Origin: Leptospira levettii
GTDB lineage: Bacteria > Spirochaetota > Leptospiria > Leptospirales > Leptospiraceae
DNA: 64,000 bases
NCBI RefSeq assembly: GCF_002812085.1
Contig: NZ_NPDM01000001.1
Coordinates: 558,001 to 622,000, forward strand
Direction: 5' to 3'
Below, piece by piece: positions 35,860-45,816 of this stretch (position 1 is its first letter; every line of letters starts with the position of its first letter). Below the pieces are notes generated by a model. That model worked only from the letters and a program-made list of their open reading frames with translations. It made no database searches and was not told the origin of the DNA. The translations under genes were made by a program, and so were the position numbers.

Positions 35860-36995
35860 CTCCTGAAAAATCAAAATATCATTATATAAAAATTGATTCG
35901 ATTTCAGATATCGATCCACTTAAATTATCCATTTCACAAATCCAACAACGTTATATTGACAAAGATAACAATCGTTATGCTCTGAGATTCAACAAAGAAA
36001 TCCGTAGGATTGAGATCTTAAAATTAGTTGGGAATCATTTTGAACTTGTCCCTCACCACCAATCAACAAATCCCAAAGGAGAAGGTACTCCAAACGAGAC
36101 AAAATCTGGTAACCAAACTCCACCTCCCCCACCCATCATATCAGAGGACCTAAGGGCAAATCCAATTTTAGGGAAATTAATTTCCACACCAGACCCAAAA
36201 CCAACCACACCTGAAAAAACATCCAAACCAATTGAGATTTCCAAAGAAAAACTTTCTCCGGTCGTTGAAGAAAACCTGATGCGTGAGGATGTGGATTTGG
36301 ATATCTTTGATGGGGAAGAACCTCCTAAACCAGAAGAAACTCTCTCTCACGAAGGCCTCTTAAATACACCCGAACCTCCTAAACCTGAGGAAGAGATTGA
36401 CCACACTCAAATCAATGCAAACACCAGACTCGAAGAAGGGTCAGGGGAAAAAACAGCGCAACAACGTATTGATGATTTTTTAAAAATCATCGCAACTTAC
36501 AGAGAAAGAATCACTGCCATCATTCGTAACTTACAATCCTCTCGTATTTTTGAGCTCACCGGGGATCCTTCCGAAAATAAAAATATTGTAGGGAATTTTT
36601 CCAGAGAAATGGAAGCAACGGTTTTTGAAGCCATCGATAAAATGATCGATTTGCATAAAGAAATGACCTCTTATCCTCGTCCAATTACCTATTACATTTC
36701 CAAAGCACCTGTGGAAAAACGGGAAGAGATGAAGTTAATCGAATCGGATAAAGAAAAATTAAACAACCTTCACTTGTTTGAAATGCAAAGGCATACAGAT
36801 GCGATCATCAAAGATCTTAAAAAATTGAGTTTGCAGTTATTGAATATATTGAATCTCAAAAATGAAATTCAAGTCAAACAATTACAATATGCAAACCAAT
36901 TGATGTTTGTGGATGCAAAGAACGCGTCTCTTTATTTTGCACAGGATTTGGACAAAACCATTTTGGAAATTGAACACTGGAAACAATCGAAATGA
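35856..36995 (+). CDS. Cytoplasmic protein with Pro/Glu-rich linker and coiled-coil domain, unknown
   Basis: GTG start at 35856 overlapping the previous stop. The N-terminal domain (about 1-65, YHYIKIDSISDIDPLKLSIS) is small alpha/beta. A long Pro/Glu/Thr-rich linker (about 70-195) has PKPEETLS and PKPEEEID as near repeats. The C-terminal half (about 205-379) is strongly helical with heptad character (IIATYRERITAIIRNLQSS, DAIIKDLKKLSLQLLNIL). There is no signal peptide or TM. The organisation suggests a scaffold or adaptor. It overlaps the next gene by ATGA. No family recognised. Confidence 0.6.
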   Translation: MTPEKSKYHYIKIDSISDIDPLKLSISQIQQRYIDKDNNRYALRFNKEIRRIEILKLVGNHFELVPHHQSTNPKGEGTPNETKSGNQTPPPPPIISEDLRANPILGKLISTPDPKPTTPEKTSKPIEISKEKLSPVVEENLMREDVDLDIFDGEEPPKPEETLSHEGLLNTPEPPKPEEEIDHTQINANTRLEEGSGEKTAQQRIDDFLKIIATYRERITAIIRNLQSSRIFELTGDPSENKNIVGNFSREMEATVFEAIDKMIDLHKEMTSYPRPITYYISKAPVEKREEMKLIESDKEKLNNLHLFEMQRHTDAIIKDLKKLSLQLLNILNLKNEIQVKQLQYANQLMFVDAKNASLYFAQDLDKTILEIEHWKQSK

Positions 36996-37786
36996 AAGAA
37001 CTGTCAGAAGCAGAAACAAAAGCCATATTAGAAAAAATACGATCAGAATATAGAGAACATGGAAAACTCAATCCCAAAGCATTTGACCAAACTGGGTTTG
37101 AACAACGATACTTACAAGTATTGAAACTTCGTGGAAACATTTCAAAATTTCTCACAGAAGAAGTTACCTTTTTAGAACAACTTAAATCAAAATTCCAAGA
37201 ACTTGCTGCTAAAAAAGAAGCTGCAAAAGCCCAGACACTTAACCGCATTATGGATGAGTCGATTGAGAAATTGGCCAATTATAAAAAGGTAGACTTCCAT
37301 CCTTTGGCAAAAGTAGAAACTCGTTATTTTTACGGTGCTATGTTGGATTTTACAGAAATCGAACTACCTGTCCTTGTTTATATCTTTAAGGGAACTCCAG
37401 AATATACACATTTACAAGATGCTGTTTTACAAGTGGAACGAATTGGACTTACACGCCGAGGACTTCCATCCATGAAAATGCAAGAGTTCATGAAGACCTT
37501 GTTAGATGCGAATGGAAATGCGATCGTTATCGAAAAAGCATCCCAAAATCTATTAAAAGACGGATGTATCGCACTTAAGAATATCATTGTGGCTGTGCAA
37601 GATCTGACTGCCAAAAACAGAATCAATCCAGATATGATCGTCCAAGTGAATGAAAAAGAATACCCAAATTCTTTTAATGCATACAACGGCAAAAAGTTTG
37701 GAGAAAGTTTGAACCGTATCACTGAACGATGCAAACAAATCATACAAGATTTTCGAATGAATGCGTTGATGAATATTGAAGGATGA
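36992..37786 (+). CDS. Cytoplasmic helical protein of unknown function
   Basis: 264 residues. The N-terminal helices (about 1-90) are Lys/Glu-rich and likely coiled (FLTEEVTFLEQLKSKFQELA). A more globular part follows (about 100-264) with FHPLAKVETRYFYGAMLDF, VLVYIFKGTPEY and IIVAVQDLTAKNRINPDM. No signal, TM or catalytic motif is visible. It overlaps the preceding gene by four bases and precedes the thiolase-like gene by 15. The tight packing suggests a complex with the two upstream products. No family recognised. Confidence 0.6.
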   Translation: MKELSEAETKAILEKIRSEYREHGKLNPKAFDQTGFEQRYLQVLKLRGNISKFLTEEVTFLEQLKSKFQELAAKKEAAKAQTLNRIMDESIEKLANYKKVDFHPLAKVETRYFYGAMLDFTEIELPVLVYIFKGTPEYTHLQDAVLQVERIGLTRRGLPSMKMQEFMKTLLDANGNAIVIEKASQNLLKDGCIALKNIIVAVQDLTAKNRINPDMIVQVNEKEYPNSFNAYNGKKFGESLNRITERCKQIIQDFRMNALMNIEG

Positions 37787-37801
37787 TTCAAATGTGGCTT
37801 C

Positions 37802-39328
37802 ATGGACCCTATTTTACTTGGTGTCAGCGACACAATTGAATCAGAATTTGATGCGGAAGTTTATAAAAACCTAACCCCCCTCGAGAAATACCATTCTTTA
37901 CTTTTTAACTCAGTAGACAAACTGTTTGGATTCTTAGGAACCGACAGAGAAAAACTCAAACCCTATCTGACTGATTTTGTTTCTGTTGAAGCGCAGTCTC
38001 TCGGCAGGGAAGGGTATGGGTTTACCATCAAAGATGCCAATGATATGGGATTTGGTGGCCTTGCTTGCCATACGGTTGACCTTGGTGGTGCCAGTGTGGG
38101 AGGTGCGCTCCAACAGGCCCATACCATTGTGAAAGCCAATCCTTATGCTGTGGTTCTAGTCGCAGCTGCTGATATTCCAAAGTCCGTTTTCAAACAAGTA
38201 TCCGACCTCAAACGTCTGACAGCAACCGTTTGTCATAAGGATTGGGAAATGCCGTATGGTGCCACACTCATTGGTCTCTATTCACTGTTATGTGAACGAA
38301 TGATGTTTGATACTGGTGTGACAAGTGAAGACTTGGAAGAAATTACCAAACACTTTCGCACGTTAGCAGAAACCAATCCTCGTGCCTTCCAATACCAAAA
38401 ACCATTGGTGGAAAAACAACTAAAGAAACCACTTTCGGGTGTTTATAGCACACCTATGATCGCCATCGTCACTGACCATGGATTCGCAACCCTCATTACT
38501 TCCGAGGCCATGAAACAGAAGTTAATCGACAATAAAGTGATAAAGGCCGATGCCAAACACATCTTTGTGATTGGATCGGGTCACAGTGCCCATGCGGAAT
38601 ACCTCATCCAAAAAAAGGATTTAAAAAGCCCAGCGGGCCTTGCTTGTGAGAGAGCTGTTGCTTCGGGTGGCATAAGTCGCTCTGAAATTGAATATGCGTG
38701 GATATATGATTGTTTTACAGGGATGATCATCCATGAGGCCTCTTTGTATTTTGGAGTTTCACCCAAAGAAACAGCCACAGCACTCCGCAAAGGAAAGATC
38801 TTCAATGGATCAAAAGAGATCCCTATCAATTTAAGTGGCGGGATATTGAATTACCAAGCGGCGATGGCGATCTCAGGCGCAACAGGACTTGTAGACATTG
38901 CCAGTCAATATGGACTTGCCGTAGATCCCATTCCTTATGTATTGAGCGAACCACCTAAGGTAAGTTTACTGGGAGGAAACGGTGGAATCGATAGCATCAA
39001 CTCAGTGATCCTTTTTTCCAAAGACAAAATGGAGAAAACACCAAAAGAACCAATGCATTTAAAACCATTGGAAGTCAATGTTCCAAGTCCCAAGGAAAAG
39101 GAACAAGCGACGATTCTTTCTGCGACGACGATTTACTTCAATCCTGGAGGAGAAAAAAAACCACCGTATCTCATTGTTTGTTCTACCAAAGAGAATGGAG
39201 AAATGGTTCTCACCAATCTTTTTGACAAAGAAGGAAAAGAGATCGTATCCAAAGAGGGATTAGAACTTGGCAAAACCAAAGTAGAATTCCAAAGGATCGA
39301 TGGAAAAATCCAGGCGGTAGTGGTGTAA
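37802..39328 (+). CDS. SCP-x-like thiolase-fold protein, atypical active site
   Basis: 508 residues. The thiolase core has the nucleophilic-position Cys 89 in GFGGLACHTVDLGGASVGGA, then YDCFTGMIIHEAS. The usual C-terminal GHP catalytic His is not seen where expected; the sequence reads SGGILNYQAAMAISGATG. The C-terminal 100 residues (about 410-508) look like a small beta domain, perhaps OB-like. Acetoacetyl-CoA or sterol-carrier thiolase activity is therefore uncertain. It might be a non-degradative acyltransferase or an inactive relative. Coding is visibly GC-richer than the block that follows it. Confidence 0.75.
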   Translation: MDPILLGVSDTIESEFDAEVYKNLTPLEKYHSLLFNSVDKLFGFLGTDREKLKPYLTDFVSVEAQSLGREGYGFTIKDANDMGFGGLACHTVDLGGASVGGALQQAHTIVKANPYAVVLVAAADIPKSVFKQVSDLKRLTATVCHKDWEMPYGATLIGLYSLLCERMMFDTGVTSEDLEEITKHFRTLAETNPRAFQYQKPLVEKQLKKPLSGVYSTPMIAIVTDHGFATLITSEAMKQKLIDNKVIKADAKHIFVIGSGHSAHAEYLIQKKDLKSPAGLACERAVASGGISRSEIEYAWIYDCFTGMIIHEASLYFGVSPKETATALRKGKIFNGSKEIPINLSGGILNYQAAMAISGATGLVDIASQYGLAVDPIPYVLSEPPKVSLLGGNGGIDSINSVILFSKDKMEKTPKEPMHLKPLEVNVPSPKEKEQATILSATTIYFNPGGEKKPPYLIVCSTKENGEMVLTNLFDKEGKEIVSKEGLELGKTKVEFQRIDGKIQAVVV

Positions 39329-39636
39329 ATTTAAGAAAACATTCTAGTTAGGTTTTCTGATTGTAATTTAAAACTTTTACATTTAGGCGCCTAACAAATT
39401 CATTTGAAAATCTTTTTTATATTGTGACTAATTTTATAGGTTCAATGATTAATTCACAAAGCCATTACACAGACCTGGTACATCCCCTAAGCCAATCGAA
39501 TTTGTAATCATCAATAATTTACTTTTATGGGACAAGACAAGCCCCTTATTCAGCTGGAATTAAATTAAATTTAGAATTGTTATAATTTCTTCTTGTATTA
39601 AATGCAAAATATTTAACATACATAGTCGAGATTTTT
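39329..39636 (+). other. 308-base AT-rich intergenic region
   Basis: No gene is seen. It holds a weak hairpin after the thiolase stop (AGAAAAC/GTTTTCT, 39334-39358, no T-run), a perfect 12-base palindrome TTAGGCGCCTAA (39383-39394), and many A/T runs towards the kinase start. The kinase promoter presumably lies near 39560-39630, but no clear -35/-10 pair stands out. It marks the left edge of an AT-richer block. Confidence 0.7.
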
Positions 39637-42600
39637 ATGAATGTTGATGAAATTACAAGTCTCGAAGAAGCTAAACTTCTTATTAAAGAACTAAAGAATA
39701 AAACAATCTCAGAAGATTTTAATGCGTATAAAACTTTTTTTGAGCAAGATAAAGATGCCATAGCATTATTTAATATCGACACTGGCGAATTCTTGGACTG
39801 TAATATGAGCGCTGTATTTTTGCTCGGCTACCCAAGAGATGAATTCAGAAATGTAACGATAAAACAGATAAGCCCGCTTTACCAACCTAATGGTATCTTA
39901 TCAGAAGAATTGGCGAAGTATTATATCAATGAAGGATTCAAACATGGATATACCGAATTTGATTGGGTTCATCTAACAAAAAACGGAGATGAAATTCATT
40001 GCGAAATTCAACTATCCAATTACAAAGCGCAAAATGGATTAAGATTTGCAAAGGCTGTACTGTTAAAAAAAAGTGACACAGAAATTCTACGTGCAAAATT
40101 AAAAGAAAAGGAAAAACTTTTAGAAAAAATAACGAATACTCTTCCAAGTATCATTTTTATCCATTCACTTATTTCAAACGAAATTTTCGTTATAAACGAA
40201 AAATTAGATCAGCTACTTGAAATCAATACTGAAAATAAACTTACAATCGAATTTCTTCGCAACAATGTCATACACCCAGATGATTTGAATAAAATTAGAA
40301 ACCATAGAAAAAAGTTGGTAAATGCAAAATTTAACCAAGTTTTTGAATTAGACATTCGTGTATTGAATAGAAGCAAAGAGGTCATCTGGCTTCGAATTTG
40401 GGAAACTGTTTTTTCATTTACGAATGAAAATTTACCAATGGAGATTTTAGGAGTAGCACAGGACATAACAAACATTAAATCAGCAAAGTTAGAATTAAAA
40501 AAAAGAAATGACCTAGCTGATGAAATCCGAAGAATCACAAAATCTGGAATTTGGGAATGGGACGTCTTAAATGATTCCATGTACTGGACACAAGACTTAT
40601 ATACTTTAGTAGATAAAAATCAATTTTCTTACCCTGCGACAAAATCAAACTTTCTAAACCTCTTCTCAGTAGATGATCAGATTGTTTTGGAAGCTCACCT
40701 AAGAAGCACTATCTTAACATCTAAACCATTTGAAATTGAAGTTGAAGTTAAAACATCAAATAACTTTTGGGCAAAAATAACAGGCAAAGCAATTTCAAAA
40801 GGAAAAAAGACTCTCAAAATCATTGGGAGCGTTGAAAATATTGAAGATGAACGAAAACAAAGAATTAGATTATTAGAAGATGAAGCAAGGTTTCAAAAAG
40901 TAGCAGATCAAACTGGCTTGATAATCTATGATTATGAAGTAGATTCAGGTAAAATTATTTGGAATGGAGCGATTCAAAAAGTACTTGGCTTTACAAAAGA
41001 AGAATTCAATCAGCTTAATATAGACGGTTGGGCAAATCTGATTCACGAAGATGATCGTCAAAGTATATTGCATGATTTAGACATTGCAATTCAGAATAGA
41101 TCCAGCTTTAGAGCAAAATATAGAATTCAAAAAAAAGACTTATCCTATATTTCAGTCGAAGAAAGAGGAGCATTTTTAAAAAATGAATTAGACGATCCAG
41201 CAAGATTGGTTGGAGTTTTGGAAGATGTTTCTTTTAAAATTGAATTTCAGAATATATTAAAGGCCAACGAAGAACGATTTAGAAATTTTTACAATTTTTC
41301 AAGCGAAGCAATCATAGTCTTAGAGAAGGAAAAAATTATAGATGTAAACCTTGCGTTCCATAAACTACTAGGCTACAAAAAAATTGAATATTTGAATTTA
41401 ATGACATTATTCGAAGATCCTTTATGGGAAGGTCTAGGATTAAAACCTGATACTTTTTCAACAGGCGCATTTCGATCAGATGGCAAGTTAATTCCAGTGC
41501 AAATCAGATTTAAGGAATTAGACGGAAATCGATCCATCCTTTCAATTCTAGATTTAACTTCGATAAAGGAGGCTGAAGTCTTAAGACAAGCACTTAACGA
41601 AATCCATTTAAAAAACGAATTTATAATAAAACAGAAAATGGAATTGGAGCATGCCTTTGAAGCGCTAAAAGAAACACAAGCTCAGTTAATTTTAAAAGAA
41701 AAACTTGCATCATTAGGCCAACTGATTGCAGGCATTGCACACGAAATCAACAACCCACTTGGAGCCATTAAATCTTCTAGCGATTTAATTCTTTCCCATA
41801 TCAACATTCAATTAGAGAATCAAGAAGCAATTTTAGAATTCTTGAAAATGAAAAATCCAATTGTATTACAAAATTATTATCATTGGATAAGATCTACTAT
41901 CAATAACAACAAAGACTTACACGGTAAGGAATCAAGAGCATTAAAGAGAAAAATTGCTAGCGAGTTAAATGAATTAGGTTGTACTGATTCAATTGAAATT
42001 GCCGAAGAAGTAGTTGATATGGGAATTCAAGATACCATACATAATTTAAAAGCTCTAATTCACGAAAAAGATTTTATAAAATTATTTAGGTATGGAATTG
42101 ACTATATCAAAGTATCTAGATATATCAATTTGATTTCAGAATCTATACAAAGAGTGACGAAAATTCTTTATGCATTAAAAAGCTTTACCCACTCAGATTT
42201 ATCTGGTAACAAATCAAAAATAGACATCATTCAAAATATTGAAACCGTATTAACATTATACAATAATCAATTAAGAAATGCAATCTCAGTCGTAAGAAAT
42301 TACGAGACACCACTTCCATTATTTTCATGTTATCCGGATGACTTAATTCAAATATGGACGAACTTGATATTTAATTCGATCCAAGCAATGGACTATAGAG
42401 GAATTCTAACCGTTTCTGTTAAACAGATCAAGAATGAAAAAAATAACAACTTAATCAAGATATGTATTGAAGACACAGGAAAAGGAATTCCAGAAGAATT
42501 ACTTGATAAAATCTTTGAGCCATTCTTTACAACGAAGGACCAAGGGGAAGGAAGTGGACTCGGACTTGATATTGTAAAAAAAGTCTTAAAAAAGCATAAC

Positions 42601-42684
42601 GGACAATACGAAATTGAATCCAAACCAGGAAACACTCGATTCCATATTCTATTGCCAATTGATCCTGATGTTGATATGATTTGA
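39637..42684 (+). CDS. Cytoplasmic histidine kinase with five PAS domains and an enlarged DHp
   Basis: 1015 residues, no TM. PAS-like domains lie at about 32-145, 165-280, 300-405, 420-535 and 545-645. The H-box is LIAGIAHEINNPLGAIKSSS with phospho-His 702. The ATPase domain has TNLIFNSIQAMD (N-box), EDTGKGIP (G1), FEPFFTTKDQGEGSGLGLDI (F/G2). Unusually, about 120 residues (roughly 725-835) separate the H-box helix from the next DHp helix; most kinases of this class have no such insert. No receiver domain or response regulator is adjacent, so the partner is unknown. Lower GC than the preceding thiolase gene. Confidence 0.9.
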   Translation: MNVDEITSLEEAKLLIKELKNKTISEDFNAYKTFFEQDKDAIALFNIDTGEFLDCNMSAVFLLGYPRDEFRNVTIKQISPLYQPNGILSEELAKYYINEGFKHGYTEFDWVHLTKNGDEIHCEIQLSNYKAQNGLRFAKAVLLKKSDTEILRAKLKEKEKLLEKITNTLPSIIFIHSLISNEIFVINEKLDQLLEINTENKLTIEFLRNNVIHPDDLNKIRNHRKKLVNAKFNQVFELDIRVLNRSKEVIWLRIWETVFSFTNENLPMEILGVAQDITNIKSAKLELKKRNDLADEIRRITKSGIWEWDVLNDSMYWTQDLYTLVDKNQFSYPATKSNFLNLFSVDDQIVLEAHLRSTILTSKPFEIEVEVKTSNNFWAKITGKAISKGKKTLKIIGSVENIEDERKQRIRLLEDEARFQKVADQTGLIIYDYEVDSGKIIWNGAIQKVLGFTKEEFNQLNIDGWANLIHEDDRQSILHDLDIAIQNRSSFRAKYRIQKKDLSYISVEERGAFLKNELDDPARLVGVLEDVSFKIEFQNILKANEERFRNFYNFSSEAIIVLEKEKIIDVNLAFHKLLGYKKIEYLNLMTLFEDPLWEGLGLKPDTFSTGAFRSDGKLIPVQIRFKELDGNRSILSILDLTSIKEAEVLRQALNEIHLKNEFIIKQKMELEHAFEALKETQAQLILKEKLASLGQLIAGIAHEINNPLGAIKSSSDLILSHINIQLENQEAILEFLKMKNPIVLQNYYHWIRSTINNNKDLHGKESRALKRKIASELNELGCTDSIEIAEEVVDMGIQDTIHNLKALIHEKDFIKLFRYGIDYIKVSRYINLISESIQRVTKILYALKSFTHSDLSGNKSKIDIIQNIETVLTLYNNQLRNAISVVRNYETPLPLFSCYPDDLIQIWTNLIFNSIQAMDYRGILTVSVKQIKNEKNNNLIKICIEDTGKGIPEELLDKIFEPFFTTKDQGEGSGLGLDIVKKVLKKHNGQYEIESKPGNTRFHILLPIDPDVDMI

Positions 42685-42760
42685 TTTGTATTTAGCAGAA
42701 TGAGAAGTAGAAATTGAAAGTTTATGAAAGAGATGAGTAACGAAAATCCAGTGGAAAAAT

Positions 42761-44755
42761 ATGAAACTAACAAGCCTTAAAACAGTAATTCTTTCAACGA
42801 GTATAACAATTATTCTCATCCTAGTGATTGGTATTTCATCCTTTTCCTACTTTTTAGGGAAATCTTACATTATAAATGCAAATATCGGAGAAATGCAAAA
42901 TATTGGAAAATTATCTGGCTTACATGTGGAGACATTTTTTAAAAATCAATTTACTCTTGCAGAGTTTACTGCGACGAATCCAGAATTTGGATTGAGACTT
43001 GTAAAGAGAGATACCGTTTATTTAAATTCTATTTTGTCAAATCTCTTCAATAAGTATAGGGTTTATGAGAATGTCTTCGTATCCACACCGGAAGAAAACC
43101 CTTTGATTATATCAGATGCAACTGGTCAGGCAAAAAATTTCCGTTGGGGGAAAGTAGGATTTGATGAAAATATAATTCAAACATTAAAAGGGAATCCGCA
43201 CCTAAGCAAAGTAGGAAGATCTCCAGTAACTCAGGAACCAGTTGCACTTTTGACTTATCCGATTCGCTTAGAGAAAGAAATTGTCGGGATTCTCTCTTTT
43301 TCGATTTCTTTAAATCATCTAACGGATCAAGTAGTAAAGAGTATAAAAATAGGGAATGAAGGATTTATAGTTATTATTGATCGAGAAGGACAAGTGATCG
43401 GCCATCCAAACAAATCATTTATTCTAAATTTTGAATTAAATAAATTAGATTGGGGACAAACGTTACTTAAATTAGAGTCAGGTGATTCATTCGAATACTT
43501 TTTTGAAACGGAAAAAATCGCAAGTATCTATAATGTACAAGGATTTGATTTTCGAATCGCAACAATTGCTTCAAAAAATGAAATCTTAAAAGTAGTAAAT
43601 TCGATGTTATTTAATATTATAATATTTTCTACTCTCATATTGGCCGTCTCAGTATTCCTTCTTTCTTGGCTTATGAACAAAAGACTTCATCCAATTATAG
43701 AATTGAGAGATTTATTTAATAAACTTTCGAAAGGCGATCTCACTAACTCTGTTGTTATAAAATATAAAGATGAAATTGGTGAATTAAGTCAAGATACTAA
43801 CTCATTTTTACTTAGTCTTAGAAAAATTGTTTCAGAAATTCAGAATATGGCTCAAGAACTTGCCTCAAGTTCAGGTCAATTGGCTGCAAGTTCGGATAAC
43901 TTTTCAGAAGGAGCGCAATCAACAGCAGCATCTACGGAAGAATTATCTGCAACCGTTGAAGAAATGTCAGCTAATATGGAAAATATTGGAAGTTCAATTG
44001 GTATACAGAATCAGAATATCTATCAGTTTCAACTTAAAATAGAGGAGTTATCCACAAGCGTTGATCGCGTTGCGAAAGACATTGATACTGCAATCTCACA
44101 AATGAGCTCAATTACTACTCAAGCCAGAGAAGGCGAAAAATCATTGGATGGAATGAATCTGATGATCCAAAATATTCTAAAGTCATCTGATGAAATGAAT
44201 TCTATTATCGCTTTAATCAATGAAATATCAGAACAAACACAATTACTTGCGTTAAATGCAGCAATTGAAGCTGCTAGAGCTGGTGAAGCAGGAAGGGGTT
44301 TCGCTGTAGTAGCTGATGAGATTTCAAAACTTTCAACGAAAACTGCATCTTCAATCAAATCAATTTATGAAATGGTAAGTAAAAATTCAAATGAACTCAA
44401 AGGTGGTGCCTTAAGTATAAAGTCTTCAACTACTATTATTCAAGATATCATAAGGAGTATTGGTGGTGTCTCTCAATCCATGGACAAACTTCAAACAACA
44501 TTGAGTTCCCAAAATGAGATCAATCGCTCTGTTTCTGAAAATACGATTATTGTAAAAAAAGAATCGGATCAAATCAAACTAGCGGCCGATGAACAAAGAA
44601 GTGCAGTCAGAGAGATAACAAACGTTATCTCCCAAATTAGCAATCATTCGGTCAATACGGCAGCTGGTTCGGAAGAAATATCTTCCTCTGCAAAAAATCT
44701 TATGAATACAGCAGAAAAACTAAAAGTAATCAGCGATCAATTTAAACTCGAATAA
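42761..44755 (+). CDS. Methyl-accepting chemotaxis protein with dCache sensor
   Basis: 664 residues. TM1 at about 10-32, periplasmic dCache-like domain at about 35-285, TM2 at about 288-308, HAMP at about 309-361, then a long signalling coiled coil to about 660. The hairpin tip is [20 protein letters not shown] followed by [14 protein letters not shown]; the tip has Gln where most receptors have Asn (QTN). It would couple to CheW/CheA to steer motility. The kinase ending 76 bases upstream on the same strand shares its AT-rich composition. The receptor's ligand is unknown. Confidence 0.93.
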   Translation: MKLTSLKTVILSTSITIILILVIGISSFSYFLGKSYIINANIGEMQNIGKLSGLHVETFFKNQFTLAEFTATNPEFGLRLVKRDTVYLNSILSNLFNKYRVYENVFVSTPEENPLIISDATGQAKNFRWGKVGFDENIIQTLKGNPHLSKVGRSPVTQEPVALLTYPIRLEKEIVGILSFSISLNHLTDQVVKSIKIGNEGFIVIIDREGQVIGHPNKSFILNFELNKLDWGQTLLKLESGDSFEYFFETEKIASIYNVQGFDFRIATIASKNEILKVVNSMLFNIIIFSTLILAVSVFLLSWLMNKRLHPIIELRDLFNKLSKGDLTNSVVIKYKDEIGELSQDTNSFLLSLRKIVSEIQNMAQELASSSGQLAASSDNFSEGAQSTAASTEELSATVEEMSANMENIGSSIGIQNQNIYQFQLKIEELSTSVDRVAKDIDTAISQMSSITTQAREGEKSLDGMNLMIQNILKSSDEMNSIIALINEISEQTQLLALNAAIEAARAGEAGRGFAVVADEISKLSTKTASSIKSIYEMVSKNSNELKGGALSIKSSTTIIQDIIRSIGGVSQSMDKLQTTLSSQNEINRSVSENTIIVKKESDQIKLAADEQRSAVREITNVISQISNHSVNTAAGSEEISSSAKNLMNTAEKLKVISDQFKLE

Positions 44756-44790
44756 TCACCATTTGCTTTGTTCGTTTCGAAACTTCCTAT

Positions 44791-45816
44791 CTAAAACTGT
44801 TTTAAAAATCGTAAATTCCCGGATTGGAAATAACGGATGTCATGGATGCCATACCGCATCATCACCAATCGGTCAAGTCCCAGTCCAAAGGCAAACCCAG
44901 TCCATTTTTTGGAATCAAGGCCAGCGGCTTCTAACACATTTGGATGCACAAGCCCACAAGGAAGTAACTCAAGCCATCCCGATTGTTTGCAAACACTACA
45001 ACCGTCTCCATTACAAACAAGACAATTGATATCGAGTTCAAATCCTGGTTCCACAAACGGAAAGTATCCTGGGCGGAGTCTTGTTTTGATTTCCTTTCGG
45101 AACACACGAGAGAGAAGTGTCTCCATCGTATAAATCAAATGAGCAACCGAAATGTTTTCCCCTACCACCATTCCTTCCACTTGGTAGAAGGTATTTTCAT
45201 GAGAAGCGTCCACTTCTTCATACCGAAACACACGGCCAGGAGCGATGATGCGAAAAGGGGGTTTTAGTTTTCGTAAGGCTCGCACTTGGATGGCGGACGT
45301 ATGAGTTCGAAGTAAATTGCCATCTACCGTATAGAATGTATCTTGCATATCACGTGCAGGGTGGTCGTCAGTAAAGTTTAAGGCAGCAAAATTGTTTTCA
45401 TCTGTCTCGACTTCTGGTCCATCCATTACAGAAAAACCCATGGAAGTGAAGATGTCTTCAATTTCATATTGGATTTGGGAAATGGGATGTAAACTCCCTC
45501 TTTCCTTTTTCGGAAGTGGGCGGAGTGTATCAAAAAATTCCTTTCCCAATTGGTTTTCATAAAAACTTTCTTTGAGGGAAATTCGTTTGCTTTCGACAAA
45601 GGATTCGAGACGTGTTTGTGCTTCGTTTGCTTCTTTTCCAACTGTCTTTTTTTCTTCTACAGAAAGAGAGGCAAGGCCCTTGAGGACAGAGGTAAGTTTT
45701 CCTTTTTTGCCGAGAAACTGATTCTTAAATGCATCTAACTCTTGTTCATTGGTAGCCGAACTTAATACAGTTTCGGCCTCTTTGACGAGTGATGCGATTT
45801 CTTGGGATAGGCTCAT
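44791..45816 (-). CDS. pheS: Phenylalanine--tRNA ligase alpha subunit
   Basis: 341 residues. The N-terminal coiled-coil tRNA-binding arm is at about 1-85. The class II core follows: motif 2 [23 protein letters not shown] begins near 190, and motif 3 is [19 protein letters not shown] four-Cys insertion, [17 protein letters not shown] (about 268-284), is a probable zinc knuckle found in some bacterial PheS. It charges tRNA-Phe with PheT, which is not in the window. It overlaps mpl by ATGA, so it is the last gene of the Gld/Mpl run. Confidence 0.96.
   Translation of the reverse strand: MSLSQEIASLVKEAETVLSSATNEQELDAFKNQFLGKKGKLTSVLKGLASLSVEEKKTVGKEANEAQTRLESFVESKRISLKESFYENQLGKEFFDTLRPLPKKERGSLHPISQIQYEIEDIFTSMGFSVMDGPEVETDENNFAALNFTDDHPARDMQDTFYTVDGNLLRTHTSAIQVRALRKLKPPFRIIAPGRVFRYEEVDASHENTFYQVEGMVVGENISVAHLIYTMETLLSRVFRKEIKTRLRPGYFPFVEPGFELDINCLVCNGDGCSVCKQSGWLELLPCGLVHPNVLEAAGLDSKKWTGFAFGLGLDRLVMMRYGIHDIRYFQSGNLRFLKQF

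Noticed and set aside
39334..39358. Possible terminator after the thiolase gene
   Set aside because: The stem AGAAAAC/GTTTTCT is A/T-rich and lacks a following T-run, so it is mentioned only in the intergenic entry.
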